Notes under the pieces: model-generated
Told to the model about the DNA's origin: nothing
Seen by the model: only the letters and a program-made list of their open reading frames with translations
Databases searched by the model: none
Assembly: GCF_023614235.1 (NCBI RefSeq)
Contig: NZ_CP094264.1
Coordinates: 2,232,001-2,296,000, forward strand
Direction of reading: 5' to 3'
From: Streptomyces sp. MRC013
Lineage (GTDB): Bacteria > Actinomycetota > Actinomycetes > Streptomycetales > Streptomycetaceae
Length of the DNA: 64,000 nt
In this document: one piece after another, positions 20,361-28,139 of the stretch
Layout: each line of letters starts with the position of its first letter
Position numbering within the stretch: the first letter of the stretch is position 1
Position numbers and translations under genes: made by a program

Positions 20361-21002
20361 TCAGTCCCGGTCCCCGGGGTGCGGGGAGCCCGTCGCGTAC
20401 GGGTTCTCCCGGCCGTCCGCGAGGACGCCGACGAACGGGGCGCCCTCGCCGGCGAAGGCGTACGCCCCGCTCTCGACGCGCTCGATCAGGCCGCGGGTCC
20501 AGGCGGCGCCCGCGTCGGCCTGGTGGAGCCAGAGGTTCATGATCTCCCCGATGTGCCCCAGCTGCTCGGCGCCCTCCCCGGGCAGGTACTCCCCGGTGAC
20601 GGTGGCCCGCCAGCGCTCCAGGTTCGCGACCCGCTGCCGGAGCAGGGCGACCGCCTCCTCGCGGGGCAGGTCGACGATGAAGCCGAGGGCGGCGGTGAGG
20701 CCGTCGGGCTTCTGGTCGTGCGCCGTGAGGGCCCGGCGGAGCAGGGCGAAGTACTCCTCGGTGCCCCGGTCGGTGATCTCGTACTCGGTGCGGGGCGGGC
20801 CGCCGGCGGTGCTGGGCGCGGTCTCGTGGGCGCGCAGCAGGCCCTGCTTCGCCATCTGCTTCAGGGCGTGGTAGATCGAGCCCGGTTTGGCGTTGGACCA
20901 CTCGTGGGCGCCCCAGTACTCCAGGTCGTTGCGCACCTGGTAGCCGTGTGCCCGCCCGTGCTGGCGGACGGCGCCGAGCACCAGCAGCCGGATCGCCGAC
21001 AT
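20361..21002 (-). CDS. PadR-family transcriptional regulator
   Basis: A 213-aa protein with an N-terminal PadR winged helix (AIRLLVLGAVRQHGRAHGYQV, WSNAKPGSIYHALKQMAKQGLL) and the C-terminal dimerisation helices of the Vir_act_alpha_C type. The family usually represses a neighbouring drug or stress gene. It is oriented towards the MerR gene with an 83-nt gap and is downstream of the aldehyde dehydrogenase gene; either could be its target. ATG at 21002. Confidence 0.9.
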   Translation of the reverse strand: MSAIRLLVLGAVRQHGRAHGYQVRNDLEYWGAHEWSNAKPGSIYHALKQMAKQGLLRAHETAPSTAGGPPRTEYEITDRGTEEYFALLRRALTAHDQKPDGLTAALGFIVDLPREEAVALLRQRVANLERWRATVTGEYLPGEGAEQLGHIGEIMNLWLHQADAGAAWTRGLIERVESGAYAFAGEGAPFVGVLADGRENPYATGSPHPGDRD

Positions 21003-21190
21003 CCGCTTCCCCGTCCTCCGTAGCGTGTGGAACCGATGCCGACCAGGGTACGGGCAGGGCGGGGCCGCCCCGGGGGAGAGCGCGCCGCCCCTCGGCGGGC
21101 GCGGCGGCCCGTCCTTCCGGTGGGGCGCGGCGGCCCGGGGCGGGGACCGCCGCGGCCGGGTCCGGTCCGCGGGGAGGCCTGCGGGCCGGA

Positions 21191-22648
21191 TCAGATCGGG
21201 AAGGTGCTGCGCGCGTGCTGGACGGAGATCCACTTCTGCGTGGTGAACGCCTCGACGGTCGCGTCGCCGTTGAGCCGCCCGACGCCGGAGTGCTTCTCGC
21301 CGCCGAAGGGCACGATCGGCTCGTCGTGGACGATGCCGTCGTTGACGTGGATCATGCCCGTGTGGATGCGCCGGGCGAACCGGACCCCGCGCTCGACGTC
21401 GCGGGTGTGGACGCCGCCGCTCAGGCCGTACGGGGTGTCGTTGGCGATGCGGACGGCCTCCTCCTCCCCGTCGAACGGGATGAGGAGGGCGACCGGGCCG
21501 AAGATCTCCTGGGTGAGGACGGGGGCGTCGGCCGGGATGTCGGCCAGCACGGTCGGCGCGACGACGTTGCCCTCGCAGGTGCCGCCCGCCAGCACCGTGG
21601 CGCCGGCCGCGACGGTCTGCTGGACGGCGGCCATGACCGACTCGACCTGGGAGGAGTTGATCAGCGGGCCGACGTGCGTCTCGGGCTCGGACGGGTCGCC
21701 CGTCCGCAGGGCCCGGACCCGTGCGACGAACTTCTCGGTGAACTCGTCGAGGAGGGACCGGTCGACCAGGACGCGGTTGGCGGCCATGCACGCCTGGCCC
21801 TGGTGGACGAAGCGGCTGAACACGGCCGCGTCGACGGCGTAGTCGACGTCCGCGTCGTCGAGGACGACGAGCGCGCTGTTGCCGCCGCACTCCAGGACGG
21901 CCCGCTTGAAGTGGGCGGCGCACACCGTGGCGACGTGCCGGCCGACGCGGTCGGAGCCGGTGAAGGAGATGACGCTGGGGACCGGGTGCTCCAGCAGCGC
22001 GTCGCCGATCTCCGCGATGTCGGTGACGACGACGTTGAGGACGCCGGGCGGCAGCCCCGCCTCCTCGAAGACCTTGGCCAGCATGGTGCCGCCGAGGACC
22101 GGGGTGTTCTGGTGCGGCTTGAGCACCACCGCGTTGCCCAGCGCCAGCGCCGGGGCGACGACCTTCAGCGAGAGCAGGAAGGGGAAGTTGAAGGGGCTGA
22201 TCACGCCGACGACGCCGACCGGCAGCCGGTAGACCCGGTTCTCCTTGCCGTCGATGGGCGACGGGAGGATCCGGCCCTCGGGCCGCAGCGACAGGTGGAT
22301 CGCCTCGCGCATGAACTCCCGGGCGAGGTGGAGTTCGAAGGCCGCCTTGCCGCGCGTGCCGCCGAGTTCCGCGACGATCGCCTCGGCCAGCTCGTCCTCG
22401 CGGTCTTCGATGATCCGCAGGGCCCGCTCGAGAACGCCGCGCCGCGCGTACGGGTTGGTCGCGGCCCACCCGGTCTGCGCCCTCTCGGCGGCGCGGTAGG
22501 CCTGGTCCACCTCGTCGACGGTGGCGACGGTTATGGAGGCGAGCTTCTCCTCGTTGTACGGGTTGAAGTCGATGATGTCCCACGAGCCGCCACCGGCCCG
22601 CCATTCACCGTCGATGTACTGCAGGGCCAGATCTCTGAAGCAGGACAT
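21191..22648 (-). CDS. Aldehyde dehydrogenase family protein (benzaldehyde/aromatic aldehyde type)
   Basis: NAD(P)-dependent oxidation of an aldehyde. The 485-aa protein has the expected features: SPFNFPFLLSLKVVAPALALGNAVVLKPH for cofactor binding, LECGGNSALVVLDDAD with the general-base Glu, the nucleophile Cys in FVHQGQACMAANR, and EIFGPVALL. The start at 22648 has AAGGGA upstream and gives a normal length; a 16-residue longer reading is possible. The resemblance is to benzaldehyde or vanillin dehydrogenases, but substrate is inferred. Confidence 0.9.
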   Translation of the reverse strand: MSCFRDLALQYIDGEWRAGGGSWDIIDFNPYNEEKLASITVATVDEVDQAYRAAERAQTGWAATNPYARRGVLERALRIIEDREDELAEAIVAELGGTRGKAAFELHLAREFMREAIHLSLRPEGRILPSPIDGKENRVYRLPVGVVGVISPFNFPFLLSLKVVAPALALGNAVVLKPHQNTPVLGGTMLAKVFEEAGLPPGVLNVVVTDIAEIGDALLEHPVPSVISFTGSDRVGRHVATVCAAHFKRAVLECGGNSALVVLDDADVDYAVDAAVFSRFVHQGQACMAANRVLVDRSLLDEFTEKFVARVRALRTGDPSEPETHVGPLINSSQVESVMAAVQQTVAAGATVLAGGTCEGNVVAPTVLADIPADAPVLTQEIFGPVALLIPFDGEEEAVRIANDTPYGLSGGVHTRDVERGVRFARRIHTGMIHVNDGIVHDEPIVPFGGEKHSGVGRLNGDATVEAFTTQKWISVQHARSTFPI

Positions 22649-22725
22649 GGCATCCCTTCCGAAGGCCGTGTGGCCCGCAGGGCCGCTTCCGGGCACTTGT
22701 GACGGGACGTCATATTACTTATCCG

Positions 22726-23592
22726 TCAGATGAGTTGAAGAAGGCCTCGGAGGAGATCTCGACTCTCCTCCGGACCGGGGCTGTCCGCGTGGAGCTGCTC
22801 CACCGCGCGCTCGTACTGGGCGACCTCGTCGCGCTTGTCGATGTACAGGGCGCCCGTCAGCTGTTCCAGGTAGACGATGTCCGAGAGGTCGGACTCGGGA
22901 AACCGCAGCATGGTGAAGGCACCGCTCTCCCCGGAGTGCCCGCCAAAGCTGAACGGCATGACCTGGAGCGTGACGTTGGGCCGCTCCGACATCTCGATCA
23001 GGTGCTTCAGCTGGTCGCGCATGACGGACCGGTCGCCGTAGGGGCGGCGCAGCGCGGCCTCGTCGAGAACGGCGTGAAATCGCGGGGCGCGCTCGGCTAC
23101 GAGGACCTTCTGCCGCTCCAGGCGCAGCGCGACGCGGCGGTCGACCTCGGCCGCCGAGCCGGTGGGGCACATCCCGCGGGCGACGACCGCGTGCGCGTAC
23201 GCCTCGGTCTGCAACAGGCCGTGGACGAACTGGACCTCGTAGACGCGGATGAGGGAGGCGGCGCCCTCGAGGCCGACGTACGTCTGGAACCACCCGGGCA
23301 GGACGTCGCCGTAACGGTGCCACCAGCCCGCGACGTTGGCTTCCCGGACGAGGGCCAGCAGCGCCTCGCGCTCCTTCTCGTCGGTCACCCCGTAGAGCGT
23401 GAGCAGGTCCTCCACGTCCCTCGCCTTGAAACTCACCCTTCCCAACTCCAGCCGGCTGATCTTGGATTCGGATGCGCGGATCGAGTAGCCGGCGGCCTCC
23501 CGGGTGATGCCGCGCGATTCGCGCAGCCTCCTCAACTGCGAGCCCAGCAGGATGCGCCGCACCACGGAACCGCCGGATTCGGTCGCGGTCAC
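22726..23592 (-). CDS. XRE-family regulator with DUF5753 domain
   Basis: A 288-aa regulator: helix-turn-helix at about residues 15-70 (LRRLRESRGITREAAGYSIRASESKISRLELG), then the DUF5753 domain common to Streptomyces developmental and antibiotic regulators that pair with DUF397 proteins. GTG at 23592 was chosen over upstream starts because GGAGGG precedes it by 8 nt. It is divergent from the ATP-binding protein gene at 23897, and the DUF397 partner lies at 24534-24782, so the three probably form one regulatory unit. Confidence 0.93.
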   Translation of the reverse strand: MTATESGGSVVRRILLGSQLRRLRESRGITREAAGYSIRASESKISRLELGRVSFKARDVEDLLTLYGVTDEKEREALLALVREANVAGWWHRYGDVLPGWFQTYVGLEGAASLIRVYEVQFVHGLLQTEAYAHAVVARGMCPTGSAAEVDRRVALRLERQKVLVAERAPRFHAVLDEAALRRPYGDRSVMRDQLKHLIEMSERPNVTLQVMPFSFGGHSGESGAFTMLRFPESDLSDIVYLEQLTGALYIDKRDEVAQYERAVEQLHADSPGPEESRDLLRGLLQLI

Positions 23593-23781
23593 GTTTCCAA
23601 CCCTCCCCATCGCCGATTTGTACGACGGAGCACCCCCGAGCTCCGAGCAAGCGGATTCTGCCACCAAAACACTTCACCCCGTACGCGCGCGATTACGGAA
23701 CAGCGAGGACTTCGGCCACGGACGCCGGACGGGCCGGAGAAGATATGGCAAGAAACACCACGGGGCGGACAGCTCGGGCAC

Positions 23782-23797
23782 GTGCACGTGCATCTGC
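23782..23797 (+). promoter_or_regulatory. Shared 16-bp promoter motif, copy 1
   Basis: GTGCACGTGCATCTGC, containing the palindrome TGCACGTGCA, lies 99 nt upstream of the ATP-binding protein start. The same 16 bases in the same orientation relative to the gene precede the DUF397 gene (copy 2). A partial repeat (TGCATCTGCC) follows at 23801. Confidence 0.55.
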
Positions 23798-23896
23798 CCT
23801 TGCATCTGCCTCCGGCTTTCGGAACGATGGACACCGCGCATCCGCGTAGTCGTTCGTGTTGTCGCACCAGAGCCGCGAATCCGGGGAGTGCCTCGC

Positions 23897-24409
23897 ATGG
23901 GGACCAAGGGATCGACCATGCTCAAGCCGTTACGGCAGGGGCCTCCACCGGTCGGCGCCGCGTCCGCGTCCAGTTGGGCGTCGTGCGCGCTGGCCGCCCG
24001 GTACGAGGCGGTGCGCGGGGCGCGCCAGTTCACCCGCACGGTCCTCGGGCAGTGGAAGCTCGACGACCGGCTCGACGACCGGCTCGACGACGTCTCGGTC
24101 GTCGTCTCCGAACTCGTCACCAACGCGCTGCGGCACGCGCTGCCCGGCGGCGCCCCGCACGAGCACCCGCTCGACCCGCCCGTGCGGCTCCACCTGATGC
24201 GCTGGGCGGGCCGCCTCGTCTGCGCGGTGCGCGACCCCAGCCCGGACACGCCCGCGGCGCGCGCGTCCGGCGAGGACCTCTCGGCGGAGTCGGGGCGCGG
24301 GCTGTTCCTGGTCGAGTCGTTCAGCGACGGCTGGGGGTGGCACCCGCTGGCGGGAGCGCTGCGCGGCAAGGTCGTCTGGGCGCTGTTCCGGCTGGCGGAC
24401 CACCCGTAG
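23897..24409 (+). CDS. ATP-binding protein, HATPase (RsbW-like anti-sigma/regulatory kinase) fold
   Basis: A 170-aa protein of the single-domain HATPase_c family abundant in Streptomyces. The N box is VVVSELVTNALRHA, and the G boxes are in VRDPSPDTP and ESGRGLFLVESFSDGWGW. It has no receiver or histidine-phosphorylation domain, so it probably acts by binding or phosphorylating an anti-sigma antagonist. An in-frame 12-bp repeat (CTCGACGACCGG, nearly three copies at 24059-24091) encodes the DDRLDDRLDD linker before the N box. ATG at 23897 follows GGGGAG; ATG at 23918 is an alternative. Confidence 0.88.
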   Translation: MGTKGSTMLKPLRQGPPPVGAASASSWASCALAARYEAVRGARQFTRTVLGQWKLDDRLDDRLDDVSVVVSELVTNALRHALPGGAPHEHPLDPPVRLHLMRWAGRLVCAVRDPSPDTPAARASGEDLSAESGRGLFLVESFSDGWGWHPLAGALRGKVVWALFRLADHP

Positions 24410-24480
24410 CCGGACGCCGGTGCGCCGCCGCACCGCAGGAGACGTCGGCCCGAGGCCACGGGGGACTCGTCGCCGATGAG

Positions 24481-24506
24481 AAGGGGCTCCGTCCGCGGAG
24501 CCCCTT
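24481..24506. terminator. Hairpin between converging ATP-binding and DUF397 genes
   Basis: AAGGGGCTCCG and its complement around a 4-nt loop, followed by TTTCC. Positioned to stop transcription from either side. Confidence 0.7.
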
Positions 24507-24533
24507 TCCGCGCGCCCGGGTGGGGCGGGAGGG

Positions 24534-24782
24534 TCATCCGCCGACGAGGTGGTCGAACTCGCCGTCCTTGACGCCCAGCAGCAGCGCCTCGATCTCCGCG
24601 GGGGTGTAGACCAGGGCGGGCCCCTCGGGGAACCGCGAGTTGCGCACCGCCACGTCCCCGCCGGGCAGCTTGGCGAATTCGACGCAGGAGCCCTGCGAAT
24701 TGCTGTGCCGGCTCTTCTGCCAGACGACCCCGTGAAGCTCCGCGGCCGCCATGCCGTTGTACACGTTCAACACGTGGTGCAC
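24534..24782 (-). CDS. DUF397 domain protein
   Basis: An 82-aa protein of the DUF397 family, small partners of XRE/DUF5753 regulators. The core is LHGVVWQKSRHSNSQGSCVEFAKL followed by VAVRNSRFPEGPALVYTPAEIEALLLGVKDGEFDHL. The GTG at 24782 was chosen because GGGGAG lies 6 nt before it, giving VHHVLNVYNGMAAAEL. In the opposite regulatory half, XRE at 22726-23592 is the likely partner; family pairs such as whiJ/abaA-like loci govern development or antibiotic production. Confidence 0.9.
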   Translation of the reverse strand: MHHVLNVYNGMAAAELHGVVWQKSRHSNSQGSCVEFAKLPGGDVAVRNSRFPEGPALVYTPAEIEALLLGVKDGEFDHLVGG

Positions 24783-24875
24783 AGGACGCTCCCCGAGTCG
24801 CAGAGGTATATGAGTGAGTGATGTTGCTGGGGTCAACTATCTGGATCATAGCTGCGTTCACCTGCGACTGCGTGA

Positions 24876-24891
24876 GCAGATGCACGTGCAC
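24876..24891 (-). promoter_or_regulatory. Shared 16-bp promoter motif, copy 2
   Basis: Read on the minus strand this is GTGCACGTGCATCTGC, identical to copy 1. It lies 93 nt upstream of the DUF397 GTG; a TATGAT hexamer (minus strand, 24845-24850) lies between as a possible -10. Confidence 0.55.
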
Positions 24892-24964
24892 AGGCGGTGT
24901 TCCCCCGATTACTGAGACGTGCGCCGGGGCCTCCCGGCTGCGCCTTTTCCGGACGCACGGGAAA

Positions 24965-24998
24965 GGGGCTCCCCCGCGCGTGGAGCGCGGGGAGCCCC
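24965..24998 (-). terminator. Terminator of the rpmG-rpmE2-COG0523-rpsR operon
   Basis: GGGGCTCCCC(C)GCGC paired with GCGCGGGGAGCCCC around a short loop with one bulged C, 56 nt beyond the rpsR stop on the minus strand. A further perfect 20-bp palindrome sits at 25023-25042. Confidence 0.65.
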
Positions 24999-25054
24999 CG
25001 GGCCGAAAAGACGCTGCTCCGCCGGAACCCGGCCGGGTTCCGCTCCGCCCGCTT

Positions 25055-25339
25055 TCAGCGGGCCGCCGACGGGTACGGGAGCAGCGCCATCTCACGGGCG
25101 TTCTTCACGGCCCCGGCCAGCTGCCGCTGCTGCCGGACCGTGACACGGGTCACCCTGCGGCTGCGGATCTTGCCCCGGTCGGAGACGAACCTCCGCAGCA
25201 GCTCGGTGTCCTTGTAGTCGACGTACGCGATCCCGGCCCGGTCCAGGGGGTTCCCCCTGTTCGAGCGGGGCCGGGCACCCGGGGACGAACCGGGGCGGGC
25301 CCCGGCCGGCCCGCGGTCGGCGGAACGGTGCTGGGGCAT
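25055..25339 (-). CDS. rpsR: Alternative 30S ribosomal protein S18
   Basis: A 94-aa S18 paralogue. The core [53 protein letters not shown] is complete, preceded by a 35-residue Arg/Pro/Gly-rich extension. There is no cysteine, so it is the zinc-independent form expected to replace the housekeeping protein during zinc limitation. It is the last gene of the operon, separated from the COG0523-like gene by 6 nt. See the 21-bp palindrome at 26963-26983 for regulation. Confidence 0.92.
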   Translation of the reverse strand: MPQHRSADRGPAGARPGSSPGARPRSNRGNPLDRAGIAYVDYKDTELLRRFVSDRGKIRSRRVTRVTVRQQRQLAGAVKNAREMALLPYPSAAR

Positions 25340-25345
25340 GGGGGG

Positions 25346-26485
25346 TCAGACCTCCAGGAGGGTGTCGAAGGCGGACGGGAGCCGCTTCCAGGCCGTGCGG
25401 CCGGCGGCGTACTCCGCGTCGGTGAGCAGGCAGGAGCCGAGCAGCTCGGCGAGGTCCTCGCGGTCCAGGCCGGGCGAGGTGAAGACGAGGTGCTGGCAGC
25501 GGTCCCCGAACTCCGGGTCCCAGTCCAGCGCGGCGGCGGCCCGCCGCACCGGCGGTACCGCCTCCCAGGCGGCGTCCGGCAGGGCGGCCAGCCACTGGCC
25601 GGTGCCCTCCACGCACAGGGCGCCGCCCGCCGCGTCCCAGGCGAGCAGCGCGTCGGGCCGGTCCGCGAGCCAGAAGCGGCCGCGGCTGCGCACGGCGGCG
25701 CAGGTCAGGTCCTCCAGCGCCGCGTACAGCCGCCCGGGGTGGAAGGGCCGGCGGGCGCGCCACACGAACGTGCCCACGCCCGCCGCGTCCGCCTCCTGCG
25801 GCAGGAGCGCGCAGGCCGGGTGCTGGGCGGCGGCCGCGGCCTCCACGTCGAACCCGGCGAGGACGGCGGCGGCCAGGTCCCCGCCCGGTACGGCCACGTG
25901 GCGGGCGGTCGGGTGGAGCTGGGCGAGCAGCGCGCGGTCCTCGTCGTCGGCGTCCGGGCTGTCCAGGACGGCGAGCACCGGCGCGTACTCCAGCTGGCGG
26001 GCCCAGGTGTCGGCGACCGTCCGCCGGTCCGAGGCGGCGGCCGCGAGCCCGGCGTCCGCCAGGTCGTCGCCGTCGCCCAGGTACGGCAGGACCAGCGCGG
26101 GGTCCACGGCGGTGACGACCCCGGTCAGGTCGAGCCCGGAGGCGGCCACGACCTCGGCCGTCCCCTTGGGCTCGACCGAGTCCCACAGCTCCACGACGGC
26201 GAGCCGGGTCAGGCCGGCTCCGGCGAGCCGTTCCAGCTCGGGCACCAGGTCCTCGCGGAGCGCGCAGCAGGCGCAGTCGTCGACCAGCGGCGCCTCGCCG
26301 GTGGAGAGCACGCCGGTCGCGTCGCGGACCGTCCGGACGACCGTGCCGCGCTCCGCGGCGGTGGACAGGTCGTGGTGGAGCGCGACGCTGCCCGGTACGG
26401 AGGCGAGCAACCGGTCGACGGCGGCGCGCCGGGCGTCGGCGTGGAGTCCGCCGACGAGGGCGACGGAAAGCGGGACGGACGGCAT
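25346..26485 (-). CDS. COG0523/CobW-like protein (zinc-stress operon), degenerate P-loop
   Basis: A 379-aa protein related to the COG0523 metallochaperone GTPases (YciC/ZigA type). The metal-binding CxCC motif is intact in DDCACCALRED, and the CobW C-terminal domain (WRARRPFHPGRLYAAL, RGRFWLADRP, DRCQHLVFTSPGLDREDL) is present. The expected Walker A GxxGxGK(S/T) is replaced by GGLHADARR near residue 12, so nucleotide binding is doubtful. ATG at 26485 overlaps the rpmE2 stop. Context with Zn-free ribosomal proteins points to zinc homeostasis. Confidence 0.87.
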   Translation of the reverse strand: MPSVPLSVALVGGLHADARRAAVDRLLASVPGSVALHHDLSTAAERGTVVRTVRDATGVLSTGEAPLVDDCACCALREDLVPELERLAGAGLTRLAVVELWDSVEPKGTAEVVAASGLDLTGVVTAVDPALVLPYLGDGDDLADAGLAAAASDRRTVADTWARQLEYAPVLAVLDSPDADDEDRALLAQLHPTARHVAVPGGDLAAAVLAGFDVEAAAAAQHPACALLPQEADAAGVGTFVWRARRPFHPGRLYAALEDLTCAAVRSRGRFWLADRPDALLAWDAAGGALCVEGTGQWLAALPDAAWEAVPPVRRAAAALDWDPEFGDRCQHLVFTSPGLDREDLAELLGSCLLTDAEYAAGRTAWKRLPSAFDTLLEV

Positions 26486-26781
26486 CAGCGGACCTCGCGC
26501 CGCCCGGCGCTCCCGGCGGGACCGGAGGCGCCGGCGCCCGCCGCGCCGTAGCGGCGCTCGAAGCGCTCCACGCGCCCGGCCGTGTCGAGGACGCGCGCCT
26601 GGCCGGTGTAGAAGGGGTGGCTCGCCGAGGAGATCTCGACGTCGACGACCGGGTAGGTGCGGCCGTCCTCCCACTCCACGGTCTTGTCGCCGGTCATGGT
26701 GGACCGGGTGAGGAAGGCGAAGCCGCCCGCCCGGTCGCGGAAGACGACGGGGCCGTACGGGGGGTGGATTCCGGGCTTCAC
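26485..26781 (-). CDS. rpmE2: Alternative (type B) 50S ribosomal protein L31
   Basis: A 98-aa L31. It starts [29 protein letters not shown] and continues [37 protein letters not shown]. The four zinc-binding cysteines of type A L31 are absent, which defines the zinc-independent paralogue. The tail is Ala/Gly-rich. GTG at 26781 lies 5 nt after the rpmG stop and the stop overlaps the next gene, so the operon is tightly coupled. Confidence 0.94.
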   Translation of the reverse strand: MKPGIHPPYGPVVFRDRAGGFAFLTRSTMTGDKTVEWEDGRTYPVVDVEISSASHPFYTGQARVLDTAGRVERFERRYGAAGAGASGPAGSAGRREVR

Positions 26782-26786
26782 GGGGG

Positions 26787-26951
26787 TCAGCGCTCCTCTC
26801 GGAAGTTGACGTGCCGGCCGGCGACCGGGTCGTACTTGCGCAGGGTCAGGCGGTCGGGGTCGTTCCGGCGGTTCTTGCGGGTCACGTAGGTGTAACCGGT
26901 TCCGGCGGTGGACCGGAGCCTGATGATCGGGCGTAGTTCGTCGCGGGCCAT
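26787..26951 (-). CDS. rpmG: Alternative 50S ribosomal protein L33
   Basis: A 54-aa L33: [29 protein letters not shown] to [15 protein letters not shown]. The CxxC pairs of the zinc form are missing. It is the first gene of the minus-strand operon, and its start lies 11 nt from the 21-bp palindrome, so a repressor bound there would cover the promoter. Confidence 0.95.
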   Translation of the reverse strand: MARDELRPIIRLRSTAGTGYTYVTRKNRRNDPDRLTLRKYDPVAGRHVNFREER

Positions 26952-26962
26952 GGGGGTACAGT

Positions 26963-26983
26963 AAATGGAAACGGTTTCCATTT
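26963..26983. promoter_or_regulatory. Candidate Zur operator between divergent alternative-ribosomal operons
   Basis: Perfect 10-1-10 palindrome: AAATGGAAAC, central G, then the exact complement ending GTTTCCATTT. The inner 15 bp resemble the Streptomyces Zur-box pattern TGAAAATGATTTTCA in layout and AT-rich arms. It sits 11 nt from the rpmG start and 30 nt from the rpmB start, so one site could control both operons. Confidence 0.75.
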
Positions 26984-27013
26984 CCAAGAAAGTGTTCCGA
27001 GAGGTAGGTCACC

Positions 27014-27250
27014 TTGTCCGCCCACTGCCAGCTGACCGGCGCCCGTCCGGGCTTCGGCAACGACGTCTCCCACTCCCACCGGCGCACCCCCCGCCGCTTC
27101 GACCCCAACATCCAGCGCAAGCGCTACTGGCTGCCCGGCGAGGGCCGCCACGTCCGGCTCACCCTCAGCGCCCGCGCCGTCAAGACCGTCGACGTGATCG
27201 GCGTCGAGGCCGCCGTCGCCCGCATCCGCGCCCGGGGGGTGAAGGTCTGA
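27014..27250 (+). CDS. rpmB: Alternative 50S ribosomal protein L28
   Basis: A 78-aa L28: [40 protein letters not shown] and a C-terminal [21 protein letters not shown]. Only one cysteine remains of the zinc set. The start is a TTG at 27014 with GAGGT about 9 nt upstream. First gene of the plus-strand half of the zinc-stress locus; its stop overlaps the rpsN start. Confidence 0.93.
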   Translation: MSAHCQLTGARPGFGNDVSHSHRRTPRRFDPNIQRKRYWLPGEGRHVRLTLSARAVKTVDVIGVEAAVARIRARGVKV

Positions 27251-27555
27251 TGGCGAAGAAGAGCAAGGTCGCGCGCAACGAGCGGCGCAAGGCCGTCGTC
27301 GAGCGGTACGCCGCCCGCCGCGCCGAACTCAAGGAGCTCATCCGCCGTCCGGGCACCCCGGAGGCGCAGCGCCTCGCCGCGCAGGCCGAGTTGCGCCGCC
27401 AGCCGCGCGACGCCAGCCCCACGCGGATCCGCAACCGGGACGCCGTCGACGGCCGGCCCCGGGGCCACCTGCGGAAGTTCGGCGTCTCACGGGTCCGCCT
27501 GCGCGAACAGGCGCACGCCGGTTTCCTCCCCGGCGTGCGCAAGTCCTCCTGGTAG
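27250..27555 (+). CDS. rpsN: Alternative 30S ribosomal protein S14
   Basis: A 101-aa long-form S14 without the zinc-binding CxxC motifs: [20 protein letters not shown], then [41 protein letters not shown]. The ATG overlaps the rpmB stop (TGATG). Together with S18, L28, L31 and L33 it completes the usual set of zinc-sparing ribosomal paralogues. Confidence 0.95.
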   Translation: MAKKSKVARNERRKAVVERYAARRAELKELIRRPGTPEAQRLAAQAELRRQPRDASPTRIRNRDAVDGRPRGHLRKFGVSRVRLREQAHAGFLPGVRKSSW

Positions 27556-27616
27556 TACCGCGGATCCCTCCTGGTAGCTTGGCGCGGTCCGATCAACCGA
27601 CAAGGGGGACTCGATC

Positions 27617-28108
27617 GTGCGGAAGCCGGTACGGAAGGGTGCGGCCGCCGCCGCGGCGCTGGTCTCGGCCGTCGCGCTGAGCGCCTGCGGCTCGGACGGC
27701 GGGGACGCGGCGCCCGGCGGCAAGGGCGCCTCGGCCCCGCCGTCCGCCGGAGCCTCGAAGACCGCCCGCGGCGTGACCCTCGCCGACGCCGAGGGCGTCT
27801 GGACGGGGACGACGGACGGCAAGCCGGTCACGCTGACGGTCGGCGGGGGCGGTCAGGCCGTGGCCGTCAGCGAAGCCCACGTCTGCCAGGGCACCGCGAA
27901 GGAGGGCGAGACCCTGACGCTCGACCTCACCTGCAAGGACGGCGGCACCGACCGCACGTCGGGCACGATCCGATCCGCCGACGGCAAGCGGCTGGTCGTC
28001 GCCTGGGACTCCGGGAAGACGGACACGCTCTCCAAGCCGGTCCCCGGCGGCCTGCCCACGAGGATGCCGTCCCTCCCGCCGCTGTCCTCCCTGCCCCCGC
28101 GGTCGTAG
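27617..28108 (+). CDS. Putative lipoprotein
   Basis: A 163-aa exported protein. The N-terminus VRKPVRKGAAAAAALVSAVALSAC is a lipoprotein signal with lipobox LSAC (Cys near residue 24), followed by a Gly/Ala-rich linker and a small beta-rich domain (GVWTGTTDGKPVTLTVGGGGQAVAVSEAHVC, RTSGTIRSADGKRLVVAWDSG) with a probable disulfide pair. Pro-rich tail. GTG at 27617. No family assigned. It lies between the ribosomal paralogues and a converging DUF2786 gene. Confidence 0.8.
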   Translation: MRKPVRKGAAAAAALVSAVALSACGSDGGDAAPGGKGASAPPSAGASKTARGVTLADAEGVWTGTTDGKPVTLTVGGGGQAVAVSEAHVCQGTAKEGETLTLDLTCKDGGTDRTSGTIRSADGKRLVVAWDSGKTDTLSKPVPGGLPTRMPSLPPLSSLPPRS

Positions 28109-28139
28109 GGCCGCCCCCGCGCCCCGCCCCGCGCACGGA

